Shown piece by piece: positions 8,146 through 17,350 of a stretch of DNA of 64,000 bases (positions within the stretch are counted from its first letter, which is position 1; the number at the start of each line of letters is the position of its first letter). The translations under genes and the position numbers were made by a program. The stretch spans positions 109,336-173,335 of the forward strand of contig RDXX01000011.1 in NCBI GenBank assembly GCA_004292955.1, in the 5' to 3' direction. This DNA is from Oscillatoriales cyanobacterium (GTDB lineage Bacteria > Cyanobacteriota > Cyanobacteriia > Cyanobacteriales > Microcoleaceae). The notes beneath the pieces are model-generated. The model saw nothing but the letters and a program-made list of their open reading frames with translations, was not told the origin of the DNA and ran no database searches.

Positions 8146-8877
8146 CTAAGCTCGCAAATCGCCTAAAGCTTTCAAGGCAAATTGTGGCAAAGCCAACATC
8201 CTGCGCCAGCGCCAAGGTTCTTGATAAAGCCGGTACAACCATTCTAAATGATTGTCGCAAAACCACGCCGGTGCGCGGTCTTTTGTTCCAGCCCAAATAT
8301 CAAAACTGCCGCCAACTCCCACCCAAATTGACTGCGGACAAAGGTGGCGGTGTTCGGCAATCCAAAACTCTTGGCGCGGCACTCCTAAGCCGACAAAAAT
8401 AATTTTTGGCTGTATTTGTTTGAGGCTTTCACAGAATTCTGTTTCTTCCTCAGCAGAAAGATAGCCGTGTTGAGCAGAAATAGACAATCGATTAACTTTT
8501 TGCTGCCAACTTTCCGCCGCCTTCGCCGTGACTCCGGGCGCACCTCCAAAGAAAAATATTGGTTCGGAATTCGGCAATTTTCCGGCCTGTTGCAGCAGCG
8601 ATTCTGCTAGTTCAATCCCCGGAAACCGCTGTGCCGATTTGCCGCGCATTCGCAAATACAGCACTACTCCAGAACCGTCGGGTATCACGAGCTCGGCAGA
8701 GCGAATTACATCGGCTAAAGCCGGGTTTTGTTCGGCTTGCATTGCCATTTCAGCATTCAGCGTCACGACGTGAGTCCCTAACCCTTGATGCAGGCGCTCT
8801 ATCAGCCAACCTGCATAATCGTCTAATATGTGAACTGGTAGTCCCAGGACTGAGAATTGCAGGCGCGATCGATCCAT
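8146..8877 (-). CDS. WecG/TagA/CpsF-family glycosyltransferase (GT26)
   Basis: The 243-aa length is normal for the family. Motifs in order are VVTLNAEMAMQAEQNP (37-52), VIPDGSGVVLYLR (66-78), FFFGGAPGVTAKA (108-120), VGLGVPRQEFWIAEH (158-172) and GVGGSFDIWAGTKDRAPAWF (188-207), then LEWLYRLYQEPWRW. These enzymes add a sugar such as N-acetylmannosaminuronate to a lipid-linked acceptor on the cytoplasmic membrane face, in surface polysaccharide synthesis. No other polysaccharide genes lie nearby, so the pathway is not identified. ATG at 8877. Confidence 0.9.
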   Translation of the reverse strand: MDRSRLQFSVLGLPVHILDDYAGWLIERLHQGLGTHVVTLNAEMAMQAEQNPALADVIRSAELVIPDGSGVVLYLRMRGKSAQRFPGIELAESLLQQAGKLPNSEPIFFFGGAPGVTAKAAESWQQKVNRLSISAQHGYLSAEEETEFCESLKQIQPKIIFVGLGVPRQEFWIAEHRHLCPQSIWVGVGGSFDIWAGTKDRAPAWFCDNHLEWLYRLYQEPWRWRRMLALPQFALKALGDLRA

Positions 8878-9159
8878 ATTTCTTTACTTTGAGATTCCTA
8901 CATACCTAGTTGTTTAAATTAGCTTAGTTTGGCGATCGCCGCACTTGCCACTTCTGGACGCCAAAAATCCGGTTGGTGCCGAAAATAGGGGAAAATTAAG
9001 GGTGAGAGCTTTTCTCTGAGTGCGATCGCACTTTTGCTTGCTGGTATAGCGGTTCTCTCGCTTGCTGTGAGGTACCCGCCAGTTAATTACCAATGCCCCA
9101 AATGCCCAATCTAAAATATAAAATCTAAAATCTAAAATTTCCACCTGTGCGATCGCCTC

Positions 9160-9297
9160 TTAGCGTTCCATTTTCTTGACAGAGCCGTCAGCGTACCATT
9201 CCATCGGCACGAGTTCAATTTTACCATTAATTTTCACTGTAGAGTAGACAATCTTTACGAAAGCAACGCTGTTGTTATTGTTGTTGCGGCTAGACAT
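9160..9297 (-). CDS. Small conserved-looking 45-aa protein, unknown function
   Basis: From ATG at 9297 it begins MSSRNNNNNSVAFVKIVYST and ends MEWYADGSVKKMER. A longer frame to 9435 has no plausible start context and overlaps the promoter of the divergent GH15-like gene. AAGG precedes the ATG on the minus strand at a usable distance. The run of five asparagines and the charged end are the only notable features. I believe similar short proteins occur in other cyanobacteria, but this is from memory and not verified. Confidence 0.5.
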   Translation of the reverse strand: MSSRNNNNNSVAFVKIVYSTVKINGKIELVPMEWYADGSVKKMER

Positions 9298-9408
9298 GGC
9301 AAATACCTTGTTATGTTTGTAGAACTTGAGAAATGATAGAAACTCTGATATATTTAAAAGTCTATTCACCGCAATTCGGCTCGCATCAGGAAAACTAAGG
9401 AAAACGAA

Positions 9409-12400
9409 ATGGCGATCGCAACAACCCAGCGGCAAACCCGGTTAGATTATTACTACCAGCAAATCAAAAACGTCATCCTCAAACGCCAGAACCCAATAAC
9501 CGGTTTGCTGCCGGCGAGTACGGCTGTTAACGCCCACGGCGACTACACCGATGCCTGGGTGCGCGATAACGTGTACAGCATTTTGGCAGTGTGGGGTTTG
9601 GGTTTAGCTTACCGCAAAATTGATGGCGATCGCGGCAGAACATTTGAACTCGAACACAGCACAGTCAAACTAATGCGCGGCTTGATGTTTGCGATGATGC
9701 AGCAAGCAAACAAAGTCGAACGTTTTAAAAATACTCAATTGCCCCTAGATGCCCTGCACGCCAAATACAATACTCAAACCGGAAACATTGTTGTCGGCGA
9801 TGACGAGTGGGGACATTTGCAGTTAGATGCTACCTCTATCTTTTTGTTGATTCTTGCTCAAATGACGGCTTCGGGATTGCATATAGTTTTTACAATCGAT
9901 GAAGTCAATTTCGTCCAAAATTTAGTTTACTACATTGGCAGAGCTTACCGCACTCCCGATTACGGAATTTGGGAAAGAGGTCATAAAATTAATCGCGGCA
10001 ATGCCGAATTAAATGCCAGTTCTGTTGGCATGGCAAAAGCAGCGCTGGAAGCAATCAATGGATTGGATTTGTTTGGAGTTAACGGTTCTCAAGCATCGGT
10101 AATTCACGTTTTGCCGGATGAAATTGCCAGAAGCCGCATCACTTTAGAATCGCTTTTGCCTCGCGAATCTAGTTCAAAAGAAGTAGATGCTGCTTTATTG
10201 AGCGTGATTAGTTTTCCTGCTTTTGCTGTGGAAGACAAAGAATTAGTAGCACGGACTCGCAATAAAATTATTGACAAATTACAGGGAAATTACGGCTGCA
10301 AGCGGTTTCTGCGGGACGGACACCAAACAGTTTTAGAAGATGCCGATCGCCTGCATTACGAACCGACAGAATTAAAGCAGTTCGATAGTATAGAATGCGA
10401 GTGGCCGCTATTTTTCACTTATCTGCTCTTGGACGGCATATTTGAGGGAAACCAAGCCCAAGTCGAAGAGTACCAGGAGCGTTTGGCATCTCTGGCAGTC
10501 GATCGCGCTGGTTTACCTTTACTACCAGAATTGTACTATGTCCCTGCCGTAAATATAGAAGCCGAAAAATTAAATCCCCGCAGCCAGCAGCGCTTACCCA
10601 ATGAAAATGTTCCCCTAGTTTGGGCGCAAAGTTTGTATTTTCTCGGTCAATTGCTGAACGAGAAATTAATTGCAGTGGGGGATATCGACCCGCTAGGAAG
10701 GCATCTGTCAGTCGGCCAGCAAAGAGAACCTTTAGTGCAAATTGCCCTGTTAGCTGAAGACGAAGATTTGCAAGCAGAATTAGCCGCTAACGGCATAGCA
10801 GCCCAAACGCCCAAGCAGGTAGCACCAATTCAAGTCCGCCAAACTAAGGAATTATCCGCTATTTACGCGGAGATTGGACGCAACGATCCGCTAGGCTTAA
10901 CCGGGCGCCCCGTGCGCCGTTTGCGGAGTTTGACGACTTCCCGGGTGTTCAAAATTCGCGGAGAGGCGATCGTATTTCTCCCCTCATTTTTGGACAGAGA
11001 AGAATTTTACCTAACCCTAGACTACCATTTTCTAGTATCTAAAATCCAAAGTGAAATCGCTCACATTCACCGCCACTGGTATCAGTTAGGACGCCCCACA
11101 GTAACGCTGATGTTAACTCATGCGATGCTGGAAACCGGCCGGGAAGCATTGTTAGACTTGATGAAAGAACTCCGGGACGGACACTGCAAAAACACGCCAG
11201 TTAAACTCGGGAATCTCAACCAGTTAATGCTGACTGCGGGTACGGAAAGAATTGATTTCATGCACGATTTTGAATTCACCGAATCTCCGGTAACAGGTGC
11301 AATAGAAACCCGCAGCTATCTCGGTTACAATCCCGAAAAAACTTGGCCTTTGGGTCACACGCAAGAATTCAAACTAGAGTGCGAAACTAATACTAAATTG
11401 CTGCTCGCTAGCCTGCGCGGTTCAGAGAACTTGTACGAACAAATAGAGCTGCTGCACACATTGATTCGACTAAAAGGACTAAATTTCGATACAGGATTTG
11501 GAGGCGCCGAAGCAACAGTAAAAGTTGTGGATTTGCTCAACGAAGTTTATACAAAAGCTGGAGAAAGTTCGCAGTCAAAAATCCAATGGGCAGTCATCCG
11601 CCATGCTGCTGGATTGCTGGACAAGGTTGATATCAGCTTGTCGGATGCGGTGACAGACATTTTGGTCAGGCAAAAACAAATTGCTGTGGGGAAAGCCTAC
11701 AGCGAAGATTCGGTGATTTCGCGGCCTGGTTCTTACATGGAAGTGATGGACAAAATCCGCCAATTCTGCGGAGAAGATGTTCGCGATCGAGTTCTCACCC
11801 AAGAAGTTATTATCTATCTCAGCGTCCTAATTAAAGCCGAACCGCAGTTATTTAAAGGTCTGCTGACACTGAGAGTTAGCTACTTTATTTTGTTGTTGAC
11901 CAGCGAATTAGCCCGCGAATTGGGAGTTACGCAAAACGAAGCTTACGAACATTTAATGCAGCTAAGTCCCTTTGAAATCAAAAATCGCCTGCGCCAAGTT
12001 TTGACAGAATACGAGGAAATGAATCAAATCCTCAAAGAGCAAGAATCCCTGCGCGTCAAACAGCCGGAAAAAGATATTGAATGGGTAGTCGCGCCTGTTT
12101 TTGAAGAACCACAAATGCCTGCGGGAGGATGGCGCCGGAAGCGGCAAATGGAAGGTGCAGTCAATCGCGTGCCCAAGGATTTTTATCCGAGTGTTTGGGG
12201 ATTACTGCGGCACTGTAAAGGCTTGATTATTGGCGACAAATTAGAGCGCCGAAATCGCTTGGACAGCGATGTTATTTTATCGGAAATGACCCCGGGCGAA
12301 AAGAATTTTGCGCTACAAATTGAGCATTTGCTGAACAAGATTGTGGCACCGGAATATCGACAAGTAAATATTGAGGCGCTGATGGAGTTGGCTGCGATCG

Positions 12401-12618
12401 CCCAGCGGAATCCAGAATTGAAAGTAGAAGAATACATTGTTTTAGATGTATTAGTCGGTCACGCGGTGCGGCTGAATTGGCAAGGAAAACACCCGGAAAG
12501 AGCGGACAGGTATGATGAAGATAAGGCGGCGGCGTGGCAAGGTTTTTACAATACTTCGCCCTACGTTTGTGCGAGTCACGTCCTCGATGCTTTCCGATTC
12601 TTGACGACGTTTGGATAG
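9409..12618 (+). CDS. GH15-like (glucoamylase / phosphorylase-kinase regulatory-type) large protein
   Basis: A 1069-aa cytoplasmic protein. The N-terminal half (from about residue 10) has the alpha/alpha-barrel sequence NPITGLLPASTAVNAHGDYTDAWVRDNVYSI, then DEWGHLQLDATSIFL and NASSVGMAKAALEAI. This is typical of the GH15-related family shared with phosphorylase-kinase alpha/beta subunits. The C-terminal third (KVEEYIVLDVLVGHAVRLNW…) follows the kinase-subunit-like plan. It may act on glycogen-type glucans or regulate their turnover; whether it is catalytic is open. ATG at 9409 follows AAGGAAAACGAA. It converges with hisB across a hairpin at 12653-12677. Confidence 0.8.
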   Translation: MAIATTQRQTRLDYYYQQIKNVILKRQNPITGLLPASTAVNAHGDYTDAWVRDNVYSILAVWGLGLAYRKIDGDRGRTFELEHSTVKLMRGLMFAMMQQANKVERFKNTQLPLDALHAKYNTQTGNIVVGDDEWGHLQLDATSIFLLILAQMTASGLHIVFTIDEVNFVQNLVYYIGRAYRTPDYGIWERGHKINRGNAELNASSVGMAKAALEAINGLDLFGVNGSQASVIHVLPDEIARSRITLESLLPRESSSKEVDAALLSVISFPAFAVEDKELVARTRNKIIDKLQGNYGCKRFLRDGHQTVLEDADRLHYEPTELKQFDSIECEWPLFFTYLLLDGIFEGNQAQVEEYQERLASLAVDRAGLPLLPELYYVPAVNIEAEKLNPRSQQRLPNENVPLVWAQSLYFLGQLLNEKLIAVGDIDPLGRHLSVGQQREPLVQIALLAEDEDLQAELAANGIAAQTPKQVAPIQVRQTKELSAIYAEIGRNDPLGLTGRPVRRLRSLTTSRVFKIRGEAIVFLPSFLDREEFYLTLDYHFLVSKIQSEIAHIHRHWYQLGRPTVTLMLTHAMLETGREALLDLMKELRDGHCKNTPVKLGNLNQLMLTAGTERIDFMHDFEFTESPVTGAIETRSYLGYNPEKTWPLGHTQEFKLECETNTKLLLASLRGSENLYEQIELLHTLIRLKGLNFDTGFGGAEATVKVVDLLNEVYTKAGESSQSKIQWAVIRHAAGLLDKVDISLSDAVTDILVRQKQIAVGKAYSEDSVISRPGSYMEVMDKIRQFCGEDVRDRVLTQEVIIYLSVLIKAEPQLFKGLLTLRVSYFILLLTSELARELGVTQNEAYEHLMQLSPFEIKNRLRQVLTEYEEMNQILKEQESLRVKQPEKDIEWVVAPVFEEPQMPAGGWRRKRQMEGAVNRVPKDFYPSVWGLLRHCKGLIIGDKLERRNRLDSDVILSEMTPGEKNFALQIEHLLNKIVAPEYRQVNIEALMELAAIAQRNPELKVEEYIVLDVLVGHAVRLNWQGKHPERADRYDEDKAAAWQGFYNTSPYVCASHVLDAFRFLTTFG

Positions 12619-12652
12619 GTAGTAGGGTGTTGTGAATTTAAATTGCATATTC

Positions 12653-12690
12653 GGGGTGGTGCTGCGAAGCCCACCCCACTAATTGTTTGA
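12653..12690. terminator. Hairpin plus T-run between the GH15-like gene and hisB
   Basis: GGGGTGG and CCACCCC pair across an 11-nt loop, followed after a short gap by a T-rich run. It lies between two converging genes and could end transcription of the plus-strand gene. The gap before the T-run makes it a weaker classical terminator. Confidence 0.5.
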
Positions 12691-12722
12691 TTGTTTTTTG
12701 GGACGCAGTTACTACCCCTAAA

Positions 12723-13385
12723 CTACAAAACTCCTTTAGAGCTCGGAATCCGACTGGCGCGCCGAGGATCGATCGCCACCGCCATCCGCAGAGCCCGCGC
12801 AAATGCCTTAAACGCGGCTTCGACAATGTGATGAGAATTCCCGCCCTGCAACTGTCTGACGTGCAGTGTCATTTGAGTGTGGTTCACCACCGCAGCAAAA
12901 AACTCTCTCACTAACTCGGTGTCGTAACTACCGATGCGCTGGGTGGGAATTTCCAAGTTGTAACTTAAATGAGGCCTTCCCGAAAAATCTAGCACTACTT
13001 CAATTAATGCTTCATCCAGCGGGGCGATGAAGTGTCCGAAACGAGAAATGCCCGATCGATCTCCGACAGCTTTTGCTAGGGTTTGACCTAAGGTAATGCC
13101 CACATCTTCGTTCGTGTGATGGTCGTCGATCGCCAAATCGCCGATCGCCTGCACGTCCAAATCAATCAATCCGTGAGAAGAAATCTGCTGCAACATATGG
13201 TCTAAAAACGGAATTCCTGTAGACGCCTTGCAAGTTCCCGAACCGTCGAGATTGAGGCTGACAGTGACATCCGTTTCGAGTGTTGTGCGCTTCACCAAGG
13301 CGGCCCTGGCGATCGTGTTACTAGAAATTGGAGGAGGTACAGGCGGGCGATCGATTATTTCCATAATTCGCAATTGGTCATTCAT
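12723..13385 (-). CDS. hisB: Imidazoleglycerol-phosphate dehydratase
   Basis: A 220-aa single-function HisB, catalysing the sixth step of histidine synthesis (IGP to imidazole-acetol phosphate). Clear motifs are [37 protein letters not shown] and the second metal repeat [18 protein letters not shown]. All Mn-binding His/Glu residues are visible. The first ~20 residues before [14 protein letters not shown] are non-conserved, and an internal ATG 21 nt downstream is an alternative start. It lies downstream of fabI on the same strand, with 147 bp and a CAACTGT array between them. Confidence 0.96.
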   Translation of the reverse strand: MNDQLRIMEIIDRPPVPPPISSNTIARAALVKRTTLETDVTVSLNLDGSGTCKASTGIPFLDHMLQQISSHGLIDLDVQAIGDLAIDDHHTNEDVGITLGQTLAKAVGDRSGISRFGHFIAPLDEALIEVVLDFSGRPHLSYNLEIPTQRIGSYDTELVREFFAAVVNHTQMTLHVRQLQGGNSHHIVEAAFKAFARALRMAVAIDPRRASRIPSSKGVL

Positions 13386-13490
13386 TAGAATTAATTAGTA
13401 ATTTGGGATTAACACTTTTGTAGCGAACAAAAGACAGTTATTGACAGTTGACTGTTTGCAAATCTTGCTGTCAACTGTCTAAAAACTTCG

Positions 13491-13522
13491 CTGTCAACTG
13501 TCAACTGTCAACTGTCAACTGT
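13491..13522. repeat. Heptamer array, unit CAACTGT
   Basis: About four tandem copies of CAACTGT between fabI and hisB, with single related units in inverted orientation at about 13438-13455 (GACAGTT, TTGACAGTTGACTG). It belongs to the 7-bp short-tandem-repeat class seen throughout this window. Confidence 0.85.
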
Positions 13523-13532
13523 TTAAAAGCTG

Positions 13533-14309
13533 TTACATTCCCATGATTTCGTAACCAGCATCGACATACAAAACTTGACCCGTAATCCCGCTAGATAGAT
13601 TGCTGCACAGAAAAGCCGCAGCATTTCCCACTTCCTGCTGAGTTACCGTCCGCCGCAGCGGTGCCACTTCCTCAACGTGGTGGATCATGTCCAGAATGCC
13701 GCCAACTGCTGACGAAGCCAGAGTCCGAATCGGGCCTGAAGAAATGGCATTTACCCGAATATTTAACGGGCCGAGTTCCGCCGCCAGATACCGAACATTC
13801 ATTTCCAAAGCAGCCTTAGCAATTCCCATGACATTATAATTAGGAACTACCCGCACACCGCCCAAATAAGTTAGCGTGATAATACTGCCGCCTTCGGCCA
13901 TCAGCGGTTTAGCAGCAGCACAAAGCCGCACCAGCGAGTAAGCGCTAATATCCAAAGCATTGGAGAAGCCTTGACGCGAGGTGTTGCTGAAATCTCCGGA
14001 AAGTTCGTCTTTGCCGGCAAAAGCCAGACAGTGAACTAGGACATCTAACTTGCCCCATTTGTCGGCGATGGTTTTAAAAGTAGACTCGATTTCGCTTTCG
14101 TCTTGGACATTGCAGGGCAGATACAGACTGGGATTGAGCGGTTCCACGAGTTCAGCGACTTTGCGCTCGTGCTTGCCTTTTTCGTCCTTCAAATAAGTTA
14201 TGCCGAGATTAGCCCCAGCTTTGTGGAGCTGCTGGGCGATGCCCCAGGCGATCGAGCGATTGTTGGCAATGCCCGTAACAAGAGCATTTTTTCCGGTCAA
14301 ATCTATCAT
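13533..14309 (-). CDS. fabI: Enoyl-[acyl-carrier-protein] reductase (NADH)
   Basis: From ATG at 14309 the protein has 258 residues, the usual FabI length. The longer frame from TTG at 14330 adds an unlikely MLLKKIQ. It shows the SDR-type NAD loop GIANNRSIAWGIAQQL, HCLAFAGKDELSG, and the catalytic region with Tyr and Lys in LTYLGGVRVVPNYNVMGIAKAALE, where Y-x6-K is the FabI spacing. It reduces trans-2-enoyl-ACP in the last step of each fatty-acid elongation cycle. It is divergent from ntcA and upstream of hisB. Confidence 0.95.
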   Translation of the reverse strand: MIDLTGKNALVTGIANNRSIAWGIAQQLHKAGANLGITYLKDEKGKHERKVAELVEPLNPSLYLPCNVQDESEIESTFKTIADKWGKLDVLVHCLAFAGKDELSGDFSNTSRQGFSNALDISAYSLVRLCAAAKPLMAEGGSIITLTYLGGVRVVPNYNVMGIAKAALEMNVRYLAAELGPLNIRVNAISSGPIRTLASSAVGGILDMIHHVEEVAPLRRTVTQQEVGNAAAFLCSNLSSGITGQVLYVDAGYEIMGM

Positions 14310-14599
14310 CTGTATTTTTTTAAGAAGCAACTAGCACCGTTCTCATTGGCTGTATGCGACAACCCCGCCAGTTTAGACACAACCGATTCAGATTTAACTG
14401 ATTCAGACACAATTGAGACACAATTGATATTAATTTTGCTGTGGAGCTAGATGGGGCGGAATTGAAAAAGTTAAGAGAAGGGCTAGATTTAATCATACAG
14501 CGTGTGCTTACCTTAACATTAGATGACAGTAACAGAATCCCTAGAGATTGGAGGTTGGGCAGTATATTTACTCAATAAGGTTAATCGACAAGTTACAAA

Positions 14600-14613
14600 G
14601 TATTGATTAGTAC
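14600..14613. promoter_or_regulatory. Perfect NtcA-type site GTA-N8-TAC in front of ntcA
   Basis: GTA at 14600-14602 and TAC at 14611-14613 flank exactly 8 bases (TTGATTAG), the established NtcA consensus. It ends one base before the Shine-Dalgarno AAAGGA of ntcA. A site so close to the start codon suits repression or downstream autoregulation rather than classic activation at -41.5. A six-base match in this ~300-bp gap can also arise by chance. Confidence 0.5.
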
Positions 14614-14626
14614 AAAGGATCTCGTC

Positions 14627-15292
14627 GTGACACATGATAGACCGCTAGCAGCCGTGTTCCGCCAAATCAGTGGCGGGGCGTTTCCGCCCATTGTCGAAAA
14701 CTTTGAACGGGGCAAGACAATTTTTTTCCCTGGAGATCCGGCTGAGCGCGTCTACGTTCTCATTAAAGGCGCTGTGAAGCTCTCCAGGGTGTACGAAGCA
14801 GGGGAAGAAATTACAGTCGCCCTCCTGCGCGAAAACAGCGTATTTGGGGTGCTGTCTCTGATTACGGGACACAGATCGGATAGGTTTTACCACGCGGTAG
14901 CCTTTACACCGGTGGAATTGATCTCGCTGCCGATCGAACAAGTGGAGAAAGCGCTCAAGGAAGACCCGGAATTGTCGATGGTGATGCTTCGGGGACTGTC
15001 ATCTCGGATTTTGCAAACCGAGATGATGATCGAAACGCTGGCACACCGAGATATGGGTTCGAGACTCGTCAGCTTTTTGCTGATTCTATGCCGGGATTTT
15101 GGGGTGCCGAGTACGGATGGGATTACGATTGATTTGAAGCTGTCCCATCAGGCGATCGCGGAGGCGATCGGCTCGACGCGGGTAACTGTGACTCGTTTGC
15201 TGGGGGATCTCAGACAAGAAACAATGATCTCGATCCACAAGAAAAAGATCACAGTTCACAATCCGGTGGCCTTAAGCCAGCAATTCACTTGA
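14627..15292 (+). CDS. ntcA: Global nitrogen regulator NtcA (CRP/FNR family)
   Basis: A 221-aa CRP-family activator. The effector domain contains [42 protein letters not shown] (2-oxoglutarate-binding fold). The C-terminal helix-turn-helix has [25 protein letters not shown], the strongly conserved NtcA recognition helix. It controls nitrogen assimilation genes through GTA-N8-TAC sites. I choose GTG at 14627 because AAAGGA at 14614-14619 sits 7 nt upstream and the length then fits known NtcA; a TTG at 14603 would add eight residues. Confidence 0.96.
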   Translation: MTHDRPLAAVFRQISGGAFPPIVENFERGKTIFFPGDPAERVYVLIKGAVKLSRVYEAGEEITVALLRENSVFGVLSLITGHRSDRFYHAVAFTPVELISLPIEQVEKALKEDPELSMVMLRGLSSRILQTEMMIETLAHRDMGSRLVSFLLILCRDFGVPSTDGITIDLKLSHQAIAEAIGSTRVTVTRLLGDLRQETMISIHKKKITVHNPVALSQQFT

Positions 15293-15369
15293 TGCCGAGA
15301 AATTATACGATTTTGGATTTTGGATTCTTTCTTCAATCCAAAATCCACAATCTAAAATAAGAAATCGGA

Positions 15370-17058
15370 ATGACTGCTGGATACATCTTAATATTTGTAA
15401 TGTTAGTGTTGGGCGGCGTGATCGCTACTGTTAGCGATCGCCTTGGGACGAAAGTCGGCAAGGCCAGATTGAGTTTGTTCAAACTGCGCCCCCGCGATAC
15501 CGCTGTTGTAGTGACAGTGATGGCCGGCAGCATCCTGTCAGCCATTACTCTGGGCATTTTATTTGCTACCAGCAAGCCGCTGCGAACCGGAGTTTTTAGC
15601 ATAGACGAGATTCAAAAAAGACTCAACAACGCCCGCAGAGAAATCAAACAAGCCACTCAAGAGAAAAATCGAGTTGAAACTGAATTAGCTCAAGCTTTGG
15701 CGGCTCAATCCCAAGCTAAAGCCAATTTAGAGCAAATTAATCAATCGCTCCAAGCAGCTAATGCCGAGCAAGCTAAGACGCAAACAAAATTAAATTCGCT
15801 GCGGGCCCAACTTAACAGCGTGCAAGCAGCCAAGTCTAAAACTGAACAGCAGTTAAGTCAGGTAGAAGCGGCTAAATCGCAAACGGAAGAACAGCTTGCT
15901 ACTGTGGAAGCGGCTAAATCTCAGACAGAAGAACAATTGAAATTGGTGGAAACGGCGCGATCGACTACCAGAGTTCAGCTCGATCGCACTGAGAATCAAT
16001 TGAAGACTGTTTCAGGGCAAAAAACGACTTTGAGCTCGGAAATCGCCCAACTGCAAGCGGAACGCCAACAGTTAATCGAGCAGCGAGAGCAGGTTAAAAC
16101 TCAAATTGCTCAGCGGGACAAGGAAATTGCCCAGCGAGAGGCAGAAATTACAAAACGAAATGTGGCAATTGTCGATCGCAACAAGCTAATTGCTGAGCGA
16201 GACAAGGAAATTGCCCAGCGTGCGGAAAATCTCGCCCAGCGCGATCGCATAATTGTCGAGAGGGACAAGGTAATTGCCGAGAGGGAAGCACTTTTAGAAA
16301 CCCTGGGACAGCAACAAGCTCAACTCGAACAGCAACAAACTTTATTGCAGCAGCAAATGCAAGTTTTGGAACGCGATTTTCAAGCCATCCGCGAGGGAAC
16401 AGTTGCGATCAGGCGCGGTCAAATTTTAGCTGCTGGTGTTGTTAGCATCAAAGAAGCGGGTACGGAAAGCCGCGCGATCGATCGACTGTTGCAAGAAGCA
16501 AATAAAACCACCGTCGAACTGATGCAGCCGGAAAATAATAAGGTTAGAGAGCAGGTTATTCAAATTACTAAGGCGGAAATCGATCAATTAATCAGTCAGA
16601 TCAAAGACGGTAAAGACTACGTGGTGCGGATTGTAGCCGGCGCTAATTACCTGCGACAAGAAAAGGTAATTAAGGTATTTGCAGAAGCCGAAATCAATCG
16701 AGTGGTGTTCCGCGCTGGAGATGTGATTGCAGGGGTTGCTGTCGATCCCGTAGCTTTACCTGACGAACAGGTGCGACAACAGTTGCAGCAATTGATTGAA
16801 GCTTGTCAATTTCGAGCTCGGTTAATTGGTGTTGTCGGCGGTAGAGTCCAAGTTGCGGACAATCGGATTGAAACTTTGGGCGGTTTTGTCGATCGACTAC
16901 AGCAGTACGATAAACCATTGGAGGTTCGGGCGATCGCCGCGGATGTCACTTACATCGCCGGGCCGCTGAAAATAGATTTAGTTGCTCTGTCAAACGGAGT
17001 CGTGGTTTTCCGCACCGGACAACAAGAGCCAAGTAGAGGAGATTTGAAACTTAGATAA
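15370..17058 (+). CDS. DUF3084-domain coiled-coil membrane protein
   Basis: 562 residues. Two N-terminal membrane helices (GYILIFVMLVLGGVIATV, then VVTVMAGSILSAITLGILFA) flank RLGTKVGKARLSLFKLRPRDTAV. A long heptad coiled coil from about 75 to 330 includes tandem KSQTEEQLATVEAA-type and IAQRDKEIAQR-type repeats. A C-terminal globular part follows (VRIVAGANYLRQEKVIKVFAE…). This is the cyanobacterial DUF3084 protein; its function is unknown. From memory it often neighbours the YqgF-like gene found here at 18960, now split off by the FGE cassette. Confidence 0.85.
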   Translation: MTAGYILIFVMLVLGGVIATVSDRLGTKVGKARLSLFKLRPRDTAVVVTVMAGSILSAITLGILFATSKPLRTGVFSIDEIQKRLNNARREIKQATQEKNRVETELAQALAAQSQAKANLEQINQSLQAANAEQAKTQTKLNSLRAQLNSVQAAKSKTEQQLSQVEAAKSQTEEQLATVEAAKSQTEEQLKLVETARSTTRVQLDRTENQLKTVSGQKTTLSSEIAQLQAERQQLIEQREQVKTQIAQRDKEIAQREAEITKRNVAIVDRNKLIAERDKEIAQRAENLAQRDRIIVERDKVIAEREALLETLGQQQAQLEQQQTLLQQQMQVLERDFQAIREGTVAIRRGQILAAGVVSIKEAGTESRAIDRLLQEANKTTVELMQPENNKVREQVIQITKAEIDQLISQIKDGKDYVVRIVAGANYLRQEKVIKVFAEAEINRVVFRAGDVIAGVAVDPVALPDEQVRQQLQQLIEACQFRARLIGVVGGRVQVADNRIETLGGFVDRLQQYDKPLEVRAIAADVTYIAGPLKIDLVALSNGVVVFRTGQQEPSRGDLKLR

Positions 17059-17118
17059 GAAGTGCGATCGATCTATCGAATTTGATGAAATATTTTGGGC
17101 GATCGAACCGCAATTTTG

Positions 17119-17177
17119 CTTGACATTTTCGCGCCATTGACATATCATTAAATCATGGGAATCCGTGTCGCCATATA
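17119..17177 (+). promoter_or_regulatory. 59-bp promoter-like repeat, copy 1
   Basis: It contains TTGACA (17120-17125), a 17-bp spacer and TATCAT (17143-17148), then a conserved downstream block with CATGGGAATCCGTG and CCATATA. Two other copies (18768-18826 minus, 36770-36828 plus) have the same length without gaps, and each keeps the -35/17/-10 layout. It points toward the FGE gene starting at 17351. Confidence 0.7.
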
Positions 17178-17187
17178 TATAGCAATC

Positions 17188-17249
17188 GTAGGGTATGTCG
17201 CCACCAAAAATCTGGAAGCACCACCAACAATCTCACAGCGACGCACCGC
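17188..17249. repeat. ~63-bp palindromic repeat (GTAGGGTGCGTCGC ends), copy 1
   Basis: Degenerate left end GTAGGGTATGTCGC and right end AATCTCACAGCGACGCACC enclose a variable middle. It belongs to an eight-member family in this window and sits in the leader of the first FGE gene, directly after the promoter-like repeat. Confidence 0.75.
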
Positions 17250-17350
17250 ACCGCTAAAAGGTCAAAGAGAGAAATTAAGAATCGATCCCTGAGATATTGA
17301 CATCACAAAACAAAATTTTACTCAATTAAAATGCAGGACAGTGCGGTGTA

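Noticed and set aside
8184-8909. Several plus-strand frames opposite the glycosyltransferase gene
   Set aside because: Antisense shadows of a gene with full WecG/TagA motifs.
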